Positions 46,049 through 53,757 of a DNA stretch of 64,000 bases are shown piece after piece. Both the position numbers and the translations under genes were made by a program. Within the stretch, counting starts at the first letter, position 1, and each line of letters begins with the position of its first letter. The notes below the pieces were generated by a model. That model was not told the DNA's origin. It did no database searches and saw only the letters and a program-made list of their open reading frames with translations. The DNA is from Psychrobacter sp. JCM 18902 (GTDB lineage Bacteria > Pseudomonadota > Gammaproteobacteria > Pseudomonadales > Moraxellaceae): NCBI RefSeq assembly GCF_904846615.1, contig NZ_CAJHBK010000001.1:3100001-3164000 (forward strand), read 5' to 3'.

Positions 46049-46372
46049 ATGGCTATTAGAAATGACACTATCGACAACACCACGTGTAAAAGCTTGCTGA
46101 CAGTTGGTTTGGTTGCCGCGGCATTGACATTGGGCGCTTGCGGTAAGAAAGAAGAAGCGCCTATGGAAACTGCTCCAGCCGTTGATGCACAAACAGCGGT
46201 GGAGGATGAAGCTACTGGTGTTGCGACAGCAGGCGAAGGTGATGATATTGCAGTTGCTAGCGCCGATGATGGCATGGCAGTGGGTAATAATGATGATGTG
46301 GCGGTGGTAACAGCAGATGACGCCGAAGTGCTGGATGGTACTGAAAGCGAAGAACATGTCTCGACGTATTAA
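46049..46372 (+). CDS. Small, highly acidic putative lipoprotein
   Basis: A 107-residue protein not recognised as a known family. It has an N-terminal signal with lipobox TLGAC (Cys31). The mature part of about 77 residues contains 21 Asp/Glu and only two Lys, rich also in Ala, Val and Gly (repeated VASADD, VVTADD, VAVV phrases), and looks disordered. A good GGAG site supports translation on this strand; the long opposite-strand frames here are shadows. It precedes the amino-acid ABC genes but is separated from them by a hairpin. Confidence 0.72.
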   Translation: MAIRNDTIDNTTCKSLLTVGLVAAALTLGACGKKEEAPMETAPAVDAQTAVEDEATGVATAGEGDDIAVASADDGMAVGNNDDVAVVTADDAEVLDGTESEEHVSTY

Positions 46373-46777
46373 ATCGCTACTTTGATTAACTGGTTATCAT
46401 TAGTTGATGATATAAGCGAATAAAACTAGATAATCAGATAAAACTACGCCCAGTACACGAAAGTGATAAAATAAGGCTCAGCGCTGTAAATACAGTCTGG
46501 GCTTTTTTGTGTTAGCTATTTAGTGGCTTATTAATATTTATTTACCACTGATTGAGCATTGATTCAGCGTTGATTGAGCATCTGGTTCAATACAGGATTT
46601 GCCTTTTTGCTGTGTAATAAGAGACAATGTGACATTTTTTCTATTTGTGTCACGAATCATAGCTTTATCACAATGACGCTATGATTGATGCTGATACTAT
46701 TTATGCTACCTATGCCGCTATTTTTTATTTATTTTTATTCGTGTTTTCACTCATATTTATTGGAAGTCTGCTGAACC
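46373..46777. other. Intergenic region before the amino-acid ABC cluster
   Basis: 405 bp with a terminator-like hairpin at 46474-46508, then AT-rich promoter DNA (including TTTATTTATTTTTATT) before the ATPase gene. No open frame was supported. Confidence 0.45.
46474..46508 (+). terminator. Terminator of the acidic lipoprotein gene
   Basis: Imperfect stem GGCTCAGCGCTGTA / TACAGTCTGGGCT with wobble pairs and a TTTTTT tail. Confidence 0.65.
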
Positions 46778-47575
46778 ATGCTTGATATTGCAAAAGATCC
46801 GACTCGGCCTATCGCCTTAGATTTACAAGACGTCCATAAAAGCTATGGCTCATTGGCAGTGCTAAAAGGGGTGTCCCTTACCGCATATGACGGTGATGTC
46901 ATCTCTATTTTGGGCTCATCAGGCTCAGGTAAATCTACCTTGCTGCGCTGCATTAATTTGCTCGAAAAGCCCAATCAAGGTCGTATTATTATCGGTAATG
47001 ATGAGCTGATGCTCAAGCCTGCCAAGTCAGGTGAGCTGCAAGCGGTCGATATCAAGCAATTGGAAAACTTGCGTGCGCGCGTGGGTTTTGTCTTCCAAAA
47101 CTTTAACTTGTGGCCGCACAAAACGATTTTGCAAAACATCATCGAAGGGCCAACGCAGGTTTTAAAGATTAAAAAAGATCAAGCCATTAGCGATGCTGAA
47201 AAGCTGCTCGATAAAGTCGGTTTACTTGATAAGAAAGACGCCTATCCAGCGAATTTATCTGGCGGTCAGCGTCAGCGTGTCGCGATTGCCCGTGCCCTTG
47301 CTATGCAACCACAGGTGCTACTATTCGATGAGCCAACCTCAGCCTTAGATCCTGAGCTGGTCAATGAAGTGCTCGCTGTCATGCGTGAGTTGGCAGAAGA
47401 GGGACGTACTATGCTTATCGTCACCCATGAGATGCGTTTTGCGAGAGAAGTATCAAGCAAAGTGGTGTTCTTGCATCAAGGCGTGATTGAAGAGATTGGC
47501 ACGCCCGAGCAAGTTTTTGATAATCCTACCTCTGAGCGTGTCAAAGACTTTATGGCATCGCATCGTCAGAACTAG
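46778..47575 (+). CDS. Polar amino-acid ABC transporter ATP-binding protein (HisP/ArtP type)
   Basis: The cytoplasmic ATPase of a type I amino-acid importer. In 265 residues it has Walker [10 protein letters not shown] (46-54), Q-loop [11 protein letters not shown], signature LSGGQRQ (160-166), Walker [15 protein letters not shown] (about 180-193) and switch [15 protein letters not shown]. The insertion between residues 75 and 95 ([21 protein letters not shown]) is typical of the HisP/ArgT/ArtP branch, pointing to basic amino acids. It is followed by three binding-protein genes and, further on, two permease genes. A hairpin at 47610-47633 may reduce read-through. Confidence 0.92.
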   Translation: MLDIAKDPTRPIALDLQDVHKSYGSLAVLKGVSLTAYDGDVISILGSSGSGKSTLLRCINLLEKPNQGRIIIGNDELMLKPAKSGELQAVDIKQLENLRARVGFVFQNFNLWPHKTILQNIIEGPTQVLKIKKDQAISDAEKLLDKVGLLDKKDAYPANLSGGQRQRVAIARALAMQPQVLLFDEPTSALDPELVNEVLAVMRELAEEGRTMLIVTHEMRFAREVSSKVVFLHQGVIEEIGTPEQVFDNPTSERVKDFMASHRQN

Positions 47576-47886
47576 CCTCGTATTTAGTATCCGTTTTATA
47601 TGCAAAAATGGGGTGGTAATATTCTTACCACCCTATCGTCATTTTATTTTAAGCGTAAAATTACTGCTTAGTAAGCAGCGTTGACCGTTTATTACTCGTT
47701 AATAACAGTCGGTATGTAAAACGTTTGTTTTTGATATTTTACTCAGGTATTATCAAAAGGTTTACAGGTGGTCGATAATGACGGCTGCTTGTGTATTCTG
47801 CTATCTATATTGCTTGTCTGGCAGGGACGTCAGAGAACAAAATATCAGAACCCTACATTAAAAACCCATCAGAATTTAAGGAATGT
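47576..47886. other. Region between the ATPase and first binding-protein gene
   Basis: 311 bp. A stem GGGGTGGTAA-TATTC-TTACCACCCT (47610-47633) with a weak T tract lies near the ATPase stop. The rest is AT-rich and may hold a promoter for the binding proteins. The open frame of the next gene extends back to 47791 but lacks coding character. Confidence 0.45.
47610..47633 (+). terminator. Hairpin after the ABC ATPase gene
   Basis: Stem of about 9 bp with only an interrupted T tract (ATCGTCATTTTATTTT). It may act as a partial terminator or 3'-end stabiliser within the cluster. Confidence 0.5.
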
Positions 47887-48687
47887 ATGATGTCGAATTC
47901 TCGCCTATTGTGGTCATCGATGACCGTTACCGCCGCATTGATGCTGAGCGCCTGTAGTCAACCGGCTAATGAAACTACTGATAGCAACACTGACGCCGCT
48001 GCAGCAGAAACGGCTGGCAAGACCATTCGTATCGCGACTGAAGGTGCTTACCCTCCTTTTAACTACACCAATGCTGATGGCAGCTTGGCAGGCTACGATA
48101 TTGATGTTGCCAATGCCTTGTGTAAACAGATGCAAGCCAAATGTGAAATCGTCGCTCAAGATTGGGATGGTATTATTCCGGGTCTTTTAGCACAAAAATA
48201 TGATGCAGTGATTGCGGGTATGTCTATTACACCTGAGCGTCAAGAAAAAGTCGACTTTACCGAGCCTTACTTTGCCAATACGATGGTTTGGCTGACCGAT
48301 ACCAAAGGCAGTTTTGATCCTATGGCGATCAAAAACTTGACACTTGGTGGTCAACGTTCAACCACGCCTGGCGCTTATTTACAAGATAACTATGAAGGCA
48401 AAGACGGCAATACTGTGCAGTTGTATGACAATTATGACAATGCTTATTTGGATCTAAAGTCTGGTCGTAGCGATGCAGTATTGGCGGAAAAAGTCTCTGC
48501 CAAATCATGGTTGGCAGACAACCCTGAAGGCTTTGGTATCGTTGGTGACGAAATTGACAATGACGACAATATTGCCATTGCTGTTCGTAAAGGTGACGCA
48601 CTCAGAGACGACTTTAATAAAGCACTCAGCGAAATCCGTAGTAACGGTGAGCTGGCACGTCTTGAGCAAGCGAACTTTGGTCAATAA
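47887..48687 (+). CDS. Amino-acid ABC transporter substrate-binding lipoprotein 1
   Basis: A 266-residue family-3 periplasmic binding protein anchored as a lipoprotein (lipobox MLSAC, Cys23). The ligand site is IRIATEGAYPPFNYTNADG, then GYDIDVANALC, QDWDGIIPGLLAQKYDAVIAGMSITPERQ, and VDFTEPYF. This arrangement (EGAYPPFN, D...F/YDID, T.ER) is that of arginine/lysine/histidine binders (ArtJ/HisJ type). The ATG-ATG start follows AAGGA; the longer frame lacks a site. It is the first of three tandem paralogues and closest to the third. Confidence 0.92.
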   Translation: MMSNSRLLWSSMTVTAALMLSACSQPANETTDSNTDAAAAETAGKTIRIATEGAYPPFNYTNADGSLAGYDIDVANALCKQMQAKCEIVAQDWDGIIPGLLAQKYDAVIAGMSITPERQEKVDFTEPYFANTMVWLTDTKGSFDPMAIKNLTLGGQRSTTPGAYLQDNYEGKDGNTVQLYDNYDNAYLDLKSGRSDAVLAEKVSAKSWLADNPEGFGIVGDEIDNDDNIAIAVRKGDALRDDFNKALSEIRSNGELARLEQANFGQ

Positions 48688-48719
48688 TCTTCTGATTGAA
48701 AAATGAAGGAATAGCAAAC

Positions 48720-49646
48720 ATGACAATATCAATGACATCATCATTAAAAACTAAGGCGCTTTGGCTTGCGCCATTAAGTGCCGCGATGCTTATGCTGGCT
48801 GGTTGTAATAATAGCGCCACGCCAGAAGATGGTGCGGCAGCTGACACCACAGCCGATGCACCTATGAACATAAAAATTGCCACCGAATCAAGCTATAAGC
48901 CGTTCAGTTATACCGATGCTGATGGCAAGTTAATTGGTTATGAGATTGAGCTGGTCGATGCTCTGTGTGCACAAATGAAGGCAAAATGTGAAGTCATCTC
49001 ACAAGATTGGGATGGTCTCATTCCTGGTCTAAATGCCCAAAAATTCGATGCAATTATCGCAGGTATGTCGATCACGCCTGAGCGTAAAGAAGTGGTTGAA
49101 TTCACTGACCCGTACTTTCACACTGGCATTATCTTAATTGGTAAAAAAGGTGATGACATTCGCGTCGATGCATTAAAAGGTCAGCCCATTGCCTCACAGC
49201 GTTCAACCGTCGCTTCACAGTACTTGCAGGATGAACATGCAGATGCTGATATCAAGCTTTATGATACCCAAGACAATGCGTATCTGGATCTGACTTCAGG
49301 TCGCGTACGGGCAATGATGTCCGATAAAGTCACTGGCATCGATTGGCTAAAAACGGATGCTGGCAAAGACTATGAAGTAAAAGGACAAGAAATCAGCACC
49401 GACGAAGATGCCATGGGTATCGCGCTTCGTAAAGGCGATCCATTGGTCGCTAAGTTCAATAAAGCGTTGGCTGAATTAAAAGAAAACGGTACTTATGACC
49501 AAATCACAGGCAGCTATTTTGGCACCAGCTCTACTGCTGCTGCGCAAAAAGCCGTGGCAACCACCGACGTAAAAGAAGTGATGGTGGTTGAAGGTGATGA
49601 TGCTGTTGAAGTGAAAGAAGAATCAGCTGAAGCGGCGACTAACTAA
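48720..49646 (+). CDS. Amino-acid ABC transporter substrate-binding lipoprotein 2
   Basis: A 308-residue paralogue of its neighbours with lipobox MLAGC (Cys29). It differs in the ligand pocket: ATESSYKPFSYTDADG in place of EGAY-PFNYT, and GYEIELVDALC in place of G-D-D-ANA-C, so its specificity probably differs. The domain ends near residue 270; an Ala/Val/Glu-rich acidic extension of about 35 residues follows, absent in the other two. It starts 32 bp after the first paralogue with AAGGA ten bases before the ATG. Confidence 0.9.
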   Translation: MTISMTSSLKTKALWLAPLSAAMLMLAGCNNSATPEDGAAADTTADAPMNIKIATESSYKPFSYTDADGKLIGYEIELVDALCAQMKAKCEVISQDWDGLIPGLNAQKFDAIIAGMSITPERKEVVEFTDPYFHTGIILIGKKGDDIRVDALKGQPIASQRSTVASQYLQDEHADADIKLYDTQDNAYLDLTSGRVRAMMSDKVTGIDWLKTDAGKDYEVKGQEISTDEDAMGIALRKGDPLVAKFNKALAELKENGTYDQITGSYFGTSSTAAAQKAVATTDVKEVMVVEGDDAVEVKEESAEAATN

Positions 49647-49748
49647 TATCATAGCTCATCTCTGTGCTCGGCTGATATGGCTGTCACGTATGGCGATATT
49701 CACTCATAGAGATGAGTGTTATTTTACTCACAAACCCCAAGGATGATC

Positions 49749-50660
49749 ATGAACAACCATTTTGACCAACACTGTGCAATCGCGAACGCGTCTGTTATCA
49801 ATGGCATCAAGGCGCGACGTTTTTCAGCGCCCTTGCTTGCGATGGCGGCGCTTTTAACCTTAGCAGGATGTAGCAATGGTCAAAATGATGCAAATGATGA
49901 TGTCAGCCCAGACGCCGCTGAGACCGCAGCGACGGGTGATGTGTTACGTATTGGTACCGAAGGCGCTTATGCTCCCTTTAATTATACCAATGCGGATGGC
50001 ACCCTTGGTGGTTTTGATGTTGATATTGCCAACGCTATCTGTGCCGATATGAAGGTAACATGTGAAATCACGGCGCAAGATTGGGACGGTATCATCCCCG
50101 GTCTAAAAGCGGGTAAGTACGATGCGATTGTGGCCGCCATGTCGGTGACGCCTGAGCGTGAGCAACAAGTCAGCTTTACAGAGCCGTACTTTAGCAATAC
50201 CTTGGTGTTTTTGGCCAAAAAAGACAGCAGCTTCGATCCTAGCAATAGCGATGATATCAATGCGCACTCTATTGCCGCTCAGCGCTCGACCATTTCTTCG
50301 CAGTGGTTAGAAAAGGTTTATCCAAATGCTGACATGAAGCTTTATGACACGCTAAGTAATGCGTTTTTGGATTTGGGTTCGAATCGTGTTGATGCGATGG
50401 TGTCTGATAAGCTGCCAGCGCTAGAATGGCTTGGCTCCACCTCAGGCAGTCAGTATGCGCTCAAAGGTCAAGAGATTGACATCAATGATAATTTTGCCAT
50501 CGCGGTGCGTCCAGGCGATGCATTGCAAGCAAAAATCAATAAGTCATTGGTCAATATTAAAGCGGATGGCACTTACGATAAAATCAATCAAAAATATTTT
50601 GCGATTCCAGCATCAAGCTCAACGGTCACTACTGAGCCGACAGAAAAACCTGCTGAATAA
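49749..50660 (+). CDS. Amino-acid ABC transporter substrate-binding lipoprotein 3
   Basis: A 303-residue third paralogue, with a long N-terminus before the lipobox TLAGC (Cys41). The pocket motifs IGTEGAYAPFNYTNADG, GFDVDIANAIC, AQDWDGIIPGLKAGKYDAI and VSFTEPYF match the first paralogue more than the second. The start is the ATG at 49749, six bases after AAGG; the frame is open to 49716. A strong hairpin with T run follows, separating it from the permease genes. Confidence 0.9.
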   Translation: MNNHFDQHCAIANASVINGIKARRFSAPLLAMAALLTLAGCSNGQNDANDDVSPDAAETAATGDVLRIGTEGAYAPFNYTNADGTLGGFDVDIANAICADMKVTCEITAQDWDGIIPGLKAGKYDAIVAAMSVTPEREQQVSFTEPYFSNTLVFLAKKDSSFDPSNSDDINAHSIAAQRSTISSQWLEKVYPNADMKLYDTLSNAFLDLGSNRVDAMVSDKLPALEWLGSTSGSQYALKGQEIDINDNFAIAVRPGDALQAKINKSLVNIKADGTYDKINQKYFAIPASSSTVTTEPTEKPAE

Positions 50661-51118
50661 GTCTTAAAATATGTTTAGTACTGTTGCATCGTAACCGTGA
50701 GAATGGTGATTTTTAATAGGTTAATTTGAATTCCATTTCATAGGAAGGGTATTGCTTCAATAGCGATATCCTTTTTTTGTTTTTTATAAAAAATAGTTCG
50801 GTCTTGTGATATTGACTGTTCGGTTTGTAAAAATATGACTAATCTAATGCATTTTTAAGAAGATAAGCGTCTATTTAAGCACTGCTTTTACGTGTGAGTA
50901 TTAACATAGCTGGCAGCGAATATGATAAAATCAGCGCTCATTTCTACTGTGTCAATTTCCGCCGCAATAATCGTATTGATTTGACGTCCATCTATGACGC
51001 AAAGCACCAAGGTCTATTTGGTATAAAATACGCTTATGAGCAGCGCTCAGCGATTGATGCTGATTCTTTTAACTCATATTTTGCAAATTGCTAATATAAA
51101 GAGACTGAGTGGATAATT
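50661..51118. other. Region between binding-protein and permease genes
   Basis: 458 bp. It begins with the terminator at 50745-50772 and continues as AT-rich DNA that probably holds a promoter for the permeases. A 66-codon open frame at 50894-51094 has no ribosome-binding site or family resemblance. Confidence 0.45.
50745..50772 (+). terminator. Terminator after the third binding-protein gene
   Basis: 12-bp stem AAGGGTATTGCT-TCAA(T)-AGCGATATCCTT, complete with G-T wobbles, then TTTTT. Confidence 0.82.
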
Positions 51119-51853
51119 GTGTTTGATTTACAAGGATTTGGCGCGCTACTACTGAGCGGCGCTACCGTCACCATCAAGCTTGCCATGACCAGTTTAGTCA
51201 TCGGCATGGCTTTAGGGCTGCTCGGTGCCACAGCTAAGCTGTCCAATGTCTGGCTGCTGCGTAAAATTGCGACTGTATATACGGCGACAATGCGCGGTAT
51301 TCCAGAGTTGCTATTGGTATTGTTTATCTATTACGGTGGCTCTATGCTGCTGATGACGATTCTCAAAAAATTCGGCTATAATGAATATGTTGAGATCAGT
51401 GCCTTTTGGGGCGGCGTGATGGCGTTATCTATCGCGTTTGGCGCTTATGCGACTGAAATTTTTCGCATGTCGATCCAAGAGATTCCGATAGGGCAAAAGG
51501 AGGCGGCGCAAGCGATTGGTATGCGTCCTTTTCAGACGTTTTATCGCATTACCTTGCCACAAGTTTGGCAGATTGCGTTGCCAGGATTGGGCAATTTGTT
51601 TTTGGTGTTGCTCAAAGATACTGCATTGGTATCGGTCGTGGGTCTCAAAGATATTATGTATCAGGCATCACGTGCCGCCCAATCAACGCAGCAGCCATTT
51701 ACTTTTTATATGGCAGCGGCGATTATTTATCTGGGTTTAACCATGTTGATTACTGGTTTTATGATGTGGCTCGAATGGCGCGCCAATCCAGCGGCACGCT
51801 ACGCTAAAAAGCTGAGCCGTCAGTCAACCCACCGTCAATCGACCATAGGATAG
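51119..51853 (+). CDS. Amino-acid ABC transporter permease 1 (HisQ/ArtQ type)
   Basis: A 244-residue inner-membrane permease with about five helices. It carries the N-terminal LLSGATVTIKLAMTSLVIGM and the EAA loop EIFRMSIQEIPIGQKEAAQAIGM, which docks on the ATPase. RGIPELLLVLFIYYGG is typical of HisQ/ArtQ. The predicted start is a GTG; no in-frame ATG occurs nearby before the conserved region. It pairs with the next gene 12 bp downstream. Confidence 0.9.
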   Translation: MFDLQGFGALLLSGATVTIKLAMTSLVIGMALGLLGATAKLSNVWLLRKIATVYTATMRGIPELLLVLFIYYGGSMLLMTILKKFGYNEYVEISAFWGGVMALSIAFGAYATEIFRMSIQEIPIGQKEAAQAIGMRPFQTFYRITLPQVWQIALPGLGNLFLVLLKDTALVSVVGLKDIMYQASRAAQSTQQPFTFYMAAAIIYLGLTMLITGFMMWLEWRANPAARYAKKLSRQSTHRQSTIG

Positions 51854-51865
51854 AGGAGAGATACT

Positions 51866-52591
51866 ATGGATTGGAATTGGCAGGTTATTTTTGATAGCAT
51901 TCCTGATTTATTAAACGGGGCAGTATTGACCGTACAGCTGGTGGTTATCTCAGGTATTATCGGTCTATTTTTTGGTTTGGTTTTAGCCCAGTTGCGCTTG
52001 TCAAAAAACTGGCTGGTGCAGATACTACCATTTTCTTATATCTTCTTCTTCCGTGGCACGCCGCTGCTGGTACAGATATTTTTGATTTATTATGGTCTAG
52101 GACAGTTTGAGGCTATACGGAATTCGTTCTTATGGGAACCTGTGCTCAGTCAAGCGTATTGGTGTGCCATCATTGCCTTTACCATGAATACCAGTGCTTA
52201 TTTGGCAGAGATCATTCGCGGTGCGATTCAGACCATTCCTGTTGGTGAGCTCGAAGCAGCTGACGCTATCGGTATGTCGAAATGGCAGAAGCTTACGCGT
52301 ATTACCTTACCCCGTGCCTTTGGTATTGTCATTCCAGCCTACAGCAATGAAGTGATCTTTATGCTAAAAGGCAGTGCGCTTGCGTCAACCATCGCTTTGA
52401 TGGATATCACGGGTGTCGCTCGAACCATTAGTGCGCGAACTTATACCTTGATGGAGCTGTTCTTTGCTGCTGGTATTATTTACCTTCTATTATCATGGGT
52501 GATTCTGTTTAGCTTTAGGTTGTTTGAAAAAAGAATGAACCGCCACACAAGCTATGTACCGCCTGATGTAATGACCAACACCATACCTTAA
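51866..52591 (+). CDS. Amino-acid ABC transporter permease 2 (HisM/ArtM type)
   Basis: A 241-residue partner permease. Features: LLNGAVLTVQLVVISGIIGL at the N-terminus, FFRGTPLLVQIFLIYYGL, and the EAA loop EIIRGAIQTIPVGELEAADAIGM. A GGAG site lies before the ATG. Together with permease 1 it forms the heterodimeric channel for the cluster's ATPase. A perfect palindromic terminator ends the unit. Confidence 0.92.
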   Translation: MDWNWQVIFDSIPDLLNGAVLTVQLVVISGIIGLFFGLVLAQLRLSKNWLVQILPFSYIFFFRGTPLLVQIFLIYYGLGQFEAIRNSFLWEPVLSQAYWCAIIAFTMNTSAYLAEIIRGAIQTIPVGELEAADAIGMSKWQKLTRITLPRAFGIVIPAYSNEVIFMLKGSALASTIALMDITGVARTISARTYTLMELFFAAGIIYLLLSWVILFSFRLFEKRMNRHTSYVPPDVMTNTIP

Positions 52592-52626
52592 TGGTTTGGC
52601 TCAAAATAATGCTAAAAAATCAATGA

Positions 52627-52662
52627 AATAGCGGGTTAATATCTTAATATTAACCCGCTATT
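52627..52662 (+). terminator. Terminator of the amino-acid ABC permeases
   Basis: Perfect 16-bp inverted repeat AATAGCGGGTTAATAT / ATATTAACCCGCTATT followed by ATTTTGTTT. Confidence 0.85.
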
Positions 52663-52791
52663 ATTTTGTTTAACTGCCATTTATCTCATTTTTATGGCTA
52701 TTTTTAAAATGAAGATAAGCCCTAGAAAAATAGCGACAGATAGTGCAGTATGTATGACCAACCTATCAATAATCTGCTGTGAGTGCCTAGT

Positions 52792-53508
52792 ATGAGCCAA
52801 TCACCCCATATGTCTTTAATCAATGCGATTGCTACCAGTGTCAATGATGACGCGAGCATTGCAACGGTTAACGATAGCGTACGTGCATCCATCGGCAAGG
52901 TGGTCTGTGTCGGTCGTAACTATGCGGAACACGCCCGCGAGCTTGGCAATGAGATACCAAAATCACCCATCTTATTTATGAAACCAGCATCGTCAGTGGT
53001 CAGTGTGCGTCATGATATCGTCCGTCCCAATCCAGCGATATATGGTGATACTCATTATGAAGCTGAGCTGTGTGTGCAATTAGCAGCAGACTTATCGGCA
53101 GCCACGCTTGAACAAGCACAGCAAGCGATAGGTGGCGTGACTTTGGGGCTGGATTTGACCTTACGTGACTTGCAAAGTAAGCTCAAAGAAAAAGGTCATC
53201 CATGGGAGCGTGCTAAGTGTTTTGATGGTGCCTGTGTACTTGCTGATTGGATTGATCCGCAAGCATTTGGTGATTTTAGTCATGTCGAATATCAGCTTTA
53301 TATCAATGATGAGCTGAAGCAAGATGGTGACAGTGCCTTGATGCTATTTCCAGTTTATGAATTACTGGCAGAGATTAGCCATGCCTTTAGCTTACAAGCA
53401 GGTGACGTGATTATGACTGGAACGCCAAGCGGCGTTGGCATATTACAAGCAGGCGATGCGTTAAAATTGAAGCTCGGTGCCCATGAATGGCAGGCGCAGG
53501 TTCAATAA
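52792..53508 (+). CDS. Fumarylacetoacetate hydrolase family protein
   Basis: A 238-residue FAH-superfamily enzyme. The domain begins at about residue 38 with GKVVCVGRNYAEHARELGNE, followed by LFMKPASSV, the metal-binding YEAELCVQLAADLS, GLDLTLRDLQSKLKEKGHPWERAKCFDGAC and GDVIMTGTPSGVGILQAGD. These match the YcgM/FAHD1 type (acylpyruvase or oxaloacetate decarboxylase); the substrate is not certain. The start at 52792 is preferred over the GTG three codons upstream. A clear terminator follows. Confidence 0.9.
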   Translation: MSQSPHMSLINAIATSVNDDASIATVNDSVRASIGKVVCVGRNYAEHARELGNEIPKSPILFMKPASSVVSVRHDIVRPNPAIYGDTHYEAELCVQLAADLSAATLEQAQQAIGGVTLGLDLTLRDLQSKLKEKGHPWERAKCFDGACVLADWIDPQAFGDFSHVEYQLYINDELKQDGDSALMLFPVYELLAEISHAFSLQAGDVIMTGTPSGVGILQAGDALKLKLGAHEWQAQVQ

Positions 53509-53560
53509 GTTTTTATAGCAGCACTATTTTATCAGTCGTCAAATGCAGCGACGCCATCAT

Positions 53561-53587
53561 AAAATCCCAAGTTAACGCTTGGGATTT
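53561..53587 (+). terminator. Terminator of the FAH-family gene
   Basis: Perfect 11-bp arms AAAATCCCAAG-TTAACG-CTTGGGATTTT followed by TT. The arms are identical to those of the phoX terminator 2.4 kb downstream. Confidence 0.87.
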
Positions 53588-53615
53588 TTTCGTTTTATGA
53601 GGTGCTCACAAAGTG

Positions 53616-53655
53616 CTGTCATGAGACTGTCATCTATGTTTCAACGTTCTGTCAT
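53616..53655 (+). promoter_or_regulatory. Pho box (PhoB-binding site) upstream of phoX
   Basis: CTGTCAT occurs at 53616-53622, 53627-53633 and 53649-53655. The starts are 11 and 22 bp apart, one and two helical turns. The consensus Pho box is two CTGTCAT direct repeats with 11-bp periodicity, so the first two form an exact pair and the third is in phase. It lies about 100-140 bp before phoX, a classic phosphate-starvation gene. Confidence 0.85.
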
Positions 53656-53757
53656 AAACTCTCGGTAGACTTAGGCGTAATTCGTATTTTTGTGGTGATA
53701 ATTGTAAAGCCGCGATCAACTCTCCGCCAATCCAGCCTAATAGCAAGGTGACTGATA

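Noticed and set aside
46007..46357. 116-codon Cys/His-rich open frame opposite the acidic lipoprotein gene
   Set aside because: It mirrors the codons of a gene that has a lipobox and good ribosome-binding site on the plus strand; the Cys/His richness is a by-product of the acidic Ala-rich complement.
47791..47886. Longer N-terminus for the first amino-acid binding protein
   Set aside because: The extension precedes a normal lipoprotein signal and AAGGA-supported ATG; it would place the signal peptide internally.
50380..50393. GGTTCGAATC, resembling a tRNA T-loop
   Set aside because: It lies within the third binding-protein gene and has no acceptor, D or anticodon stems around it.
50894..51094. 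66-codon open frame between binding-protein and permease genes
   Set aside because: No ribosome-binding site or family resemblance; more likely promoter DNA of the permease unit.
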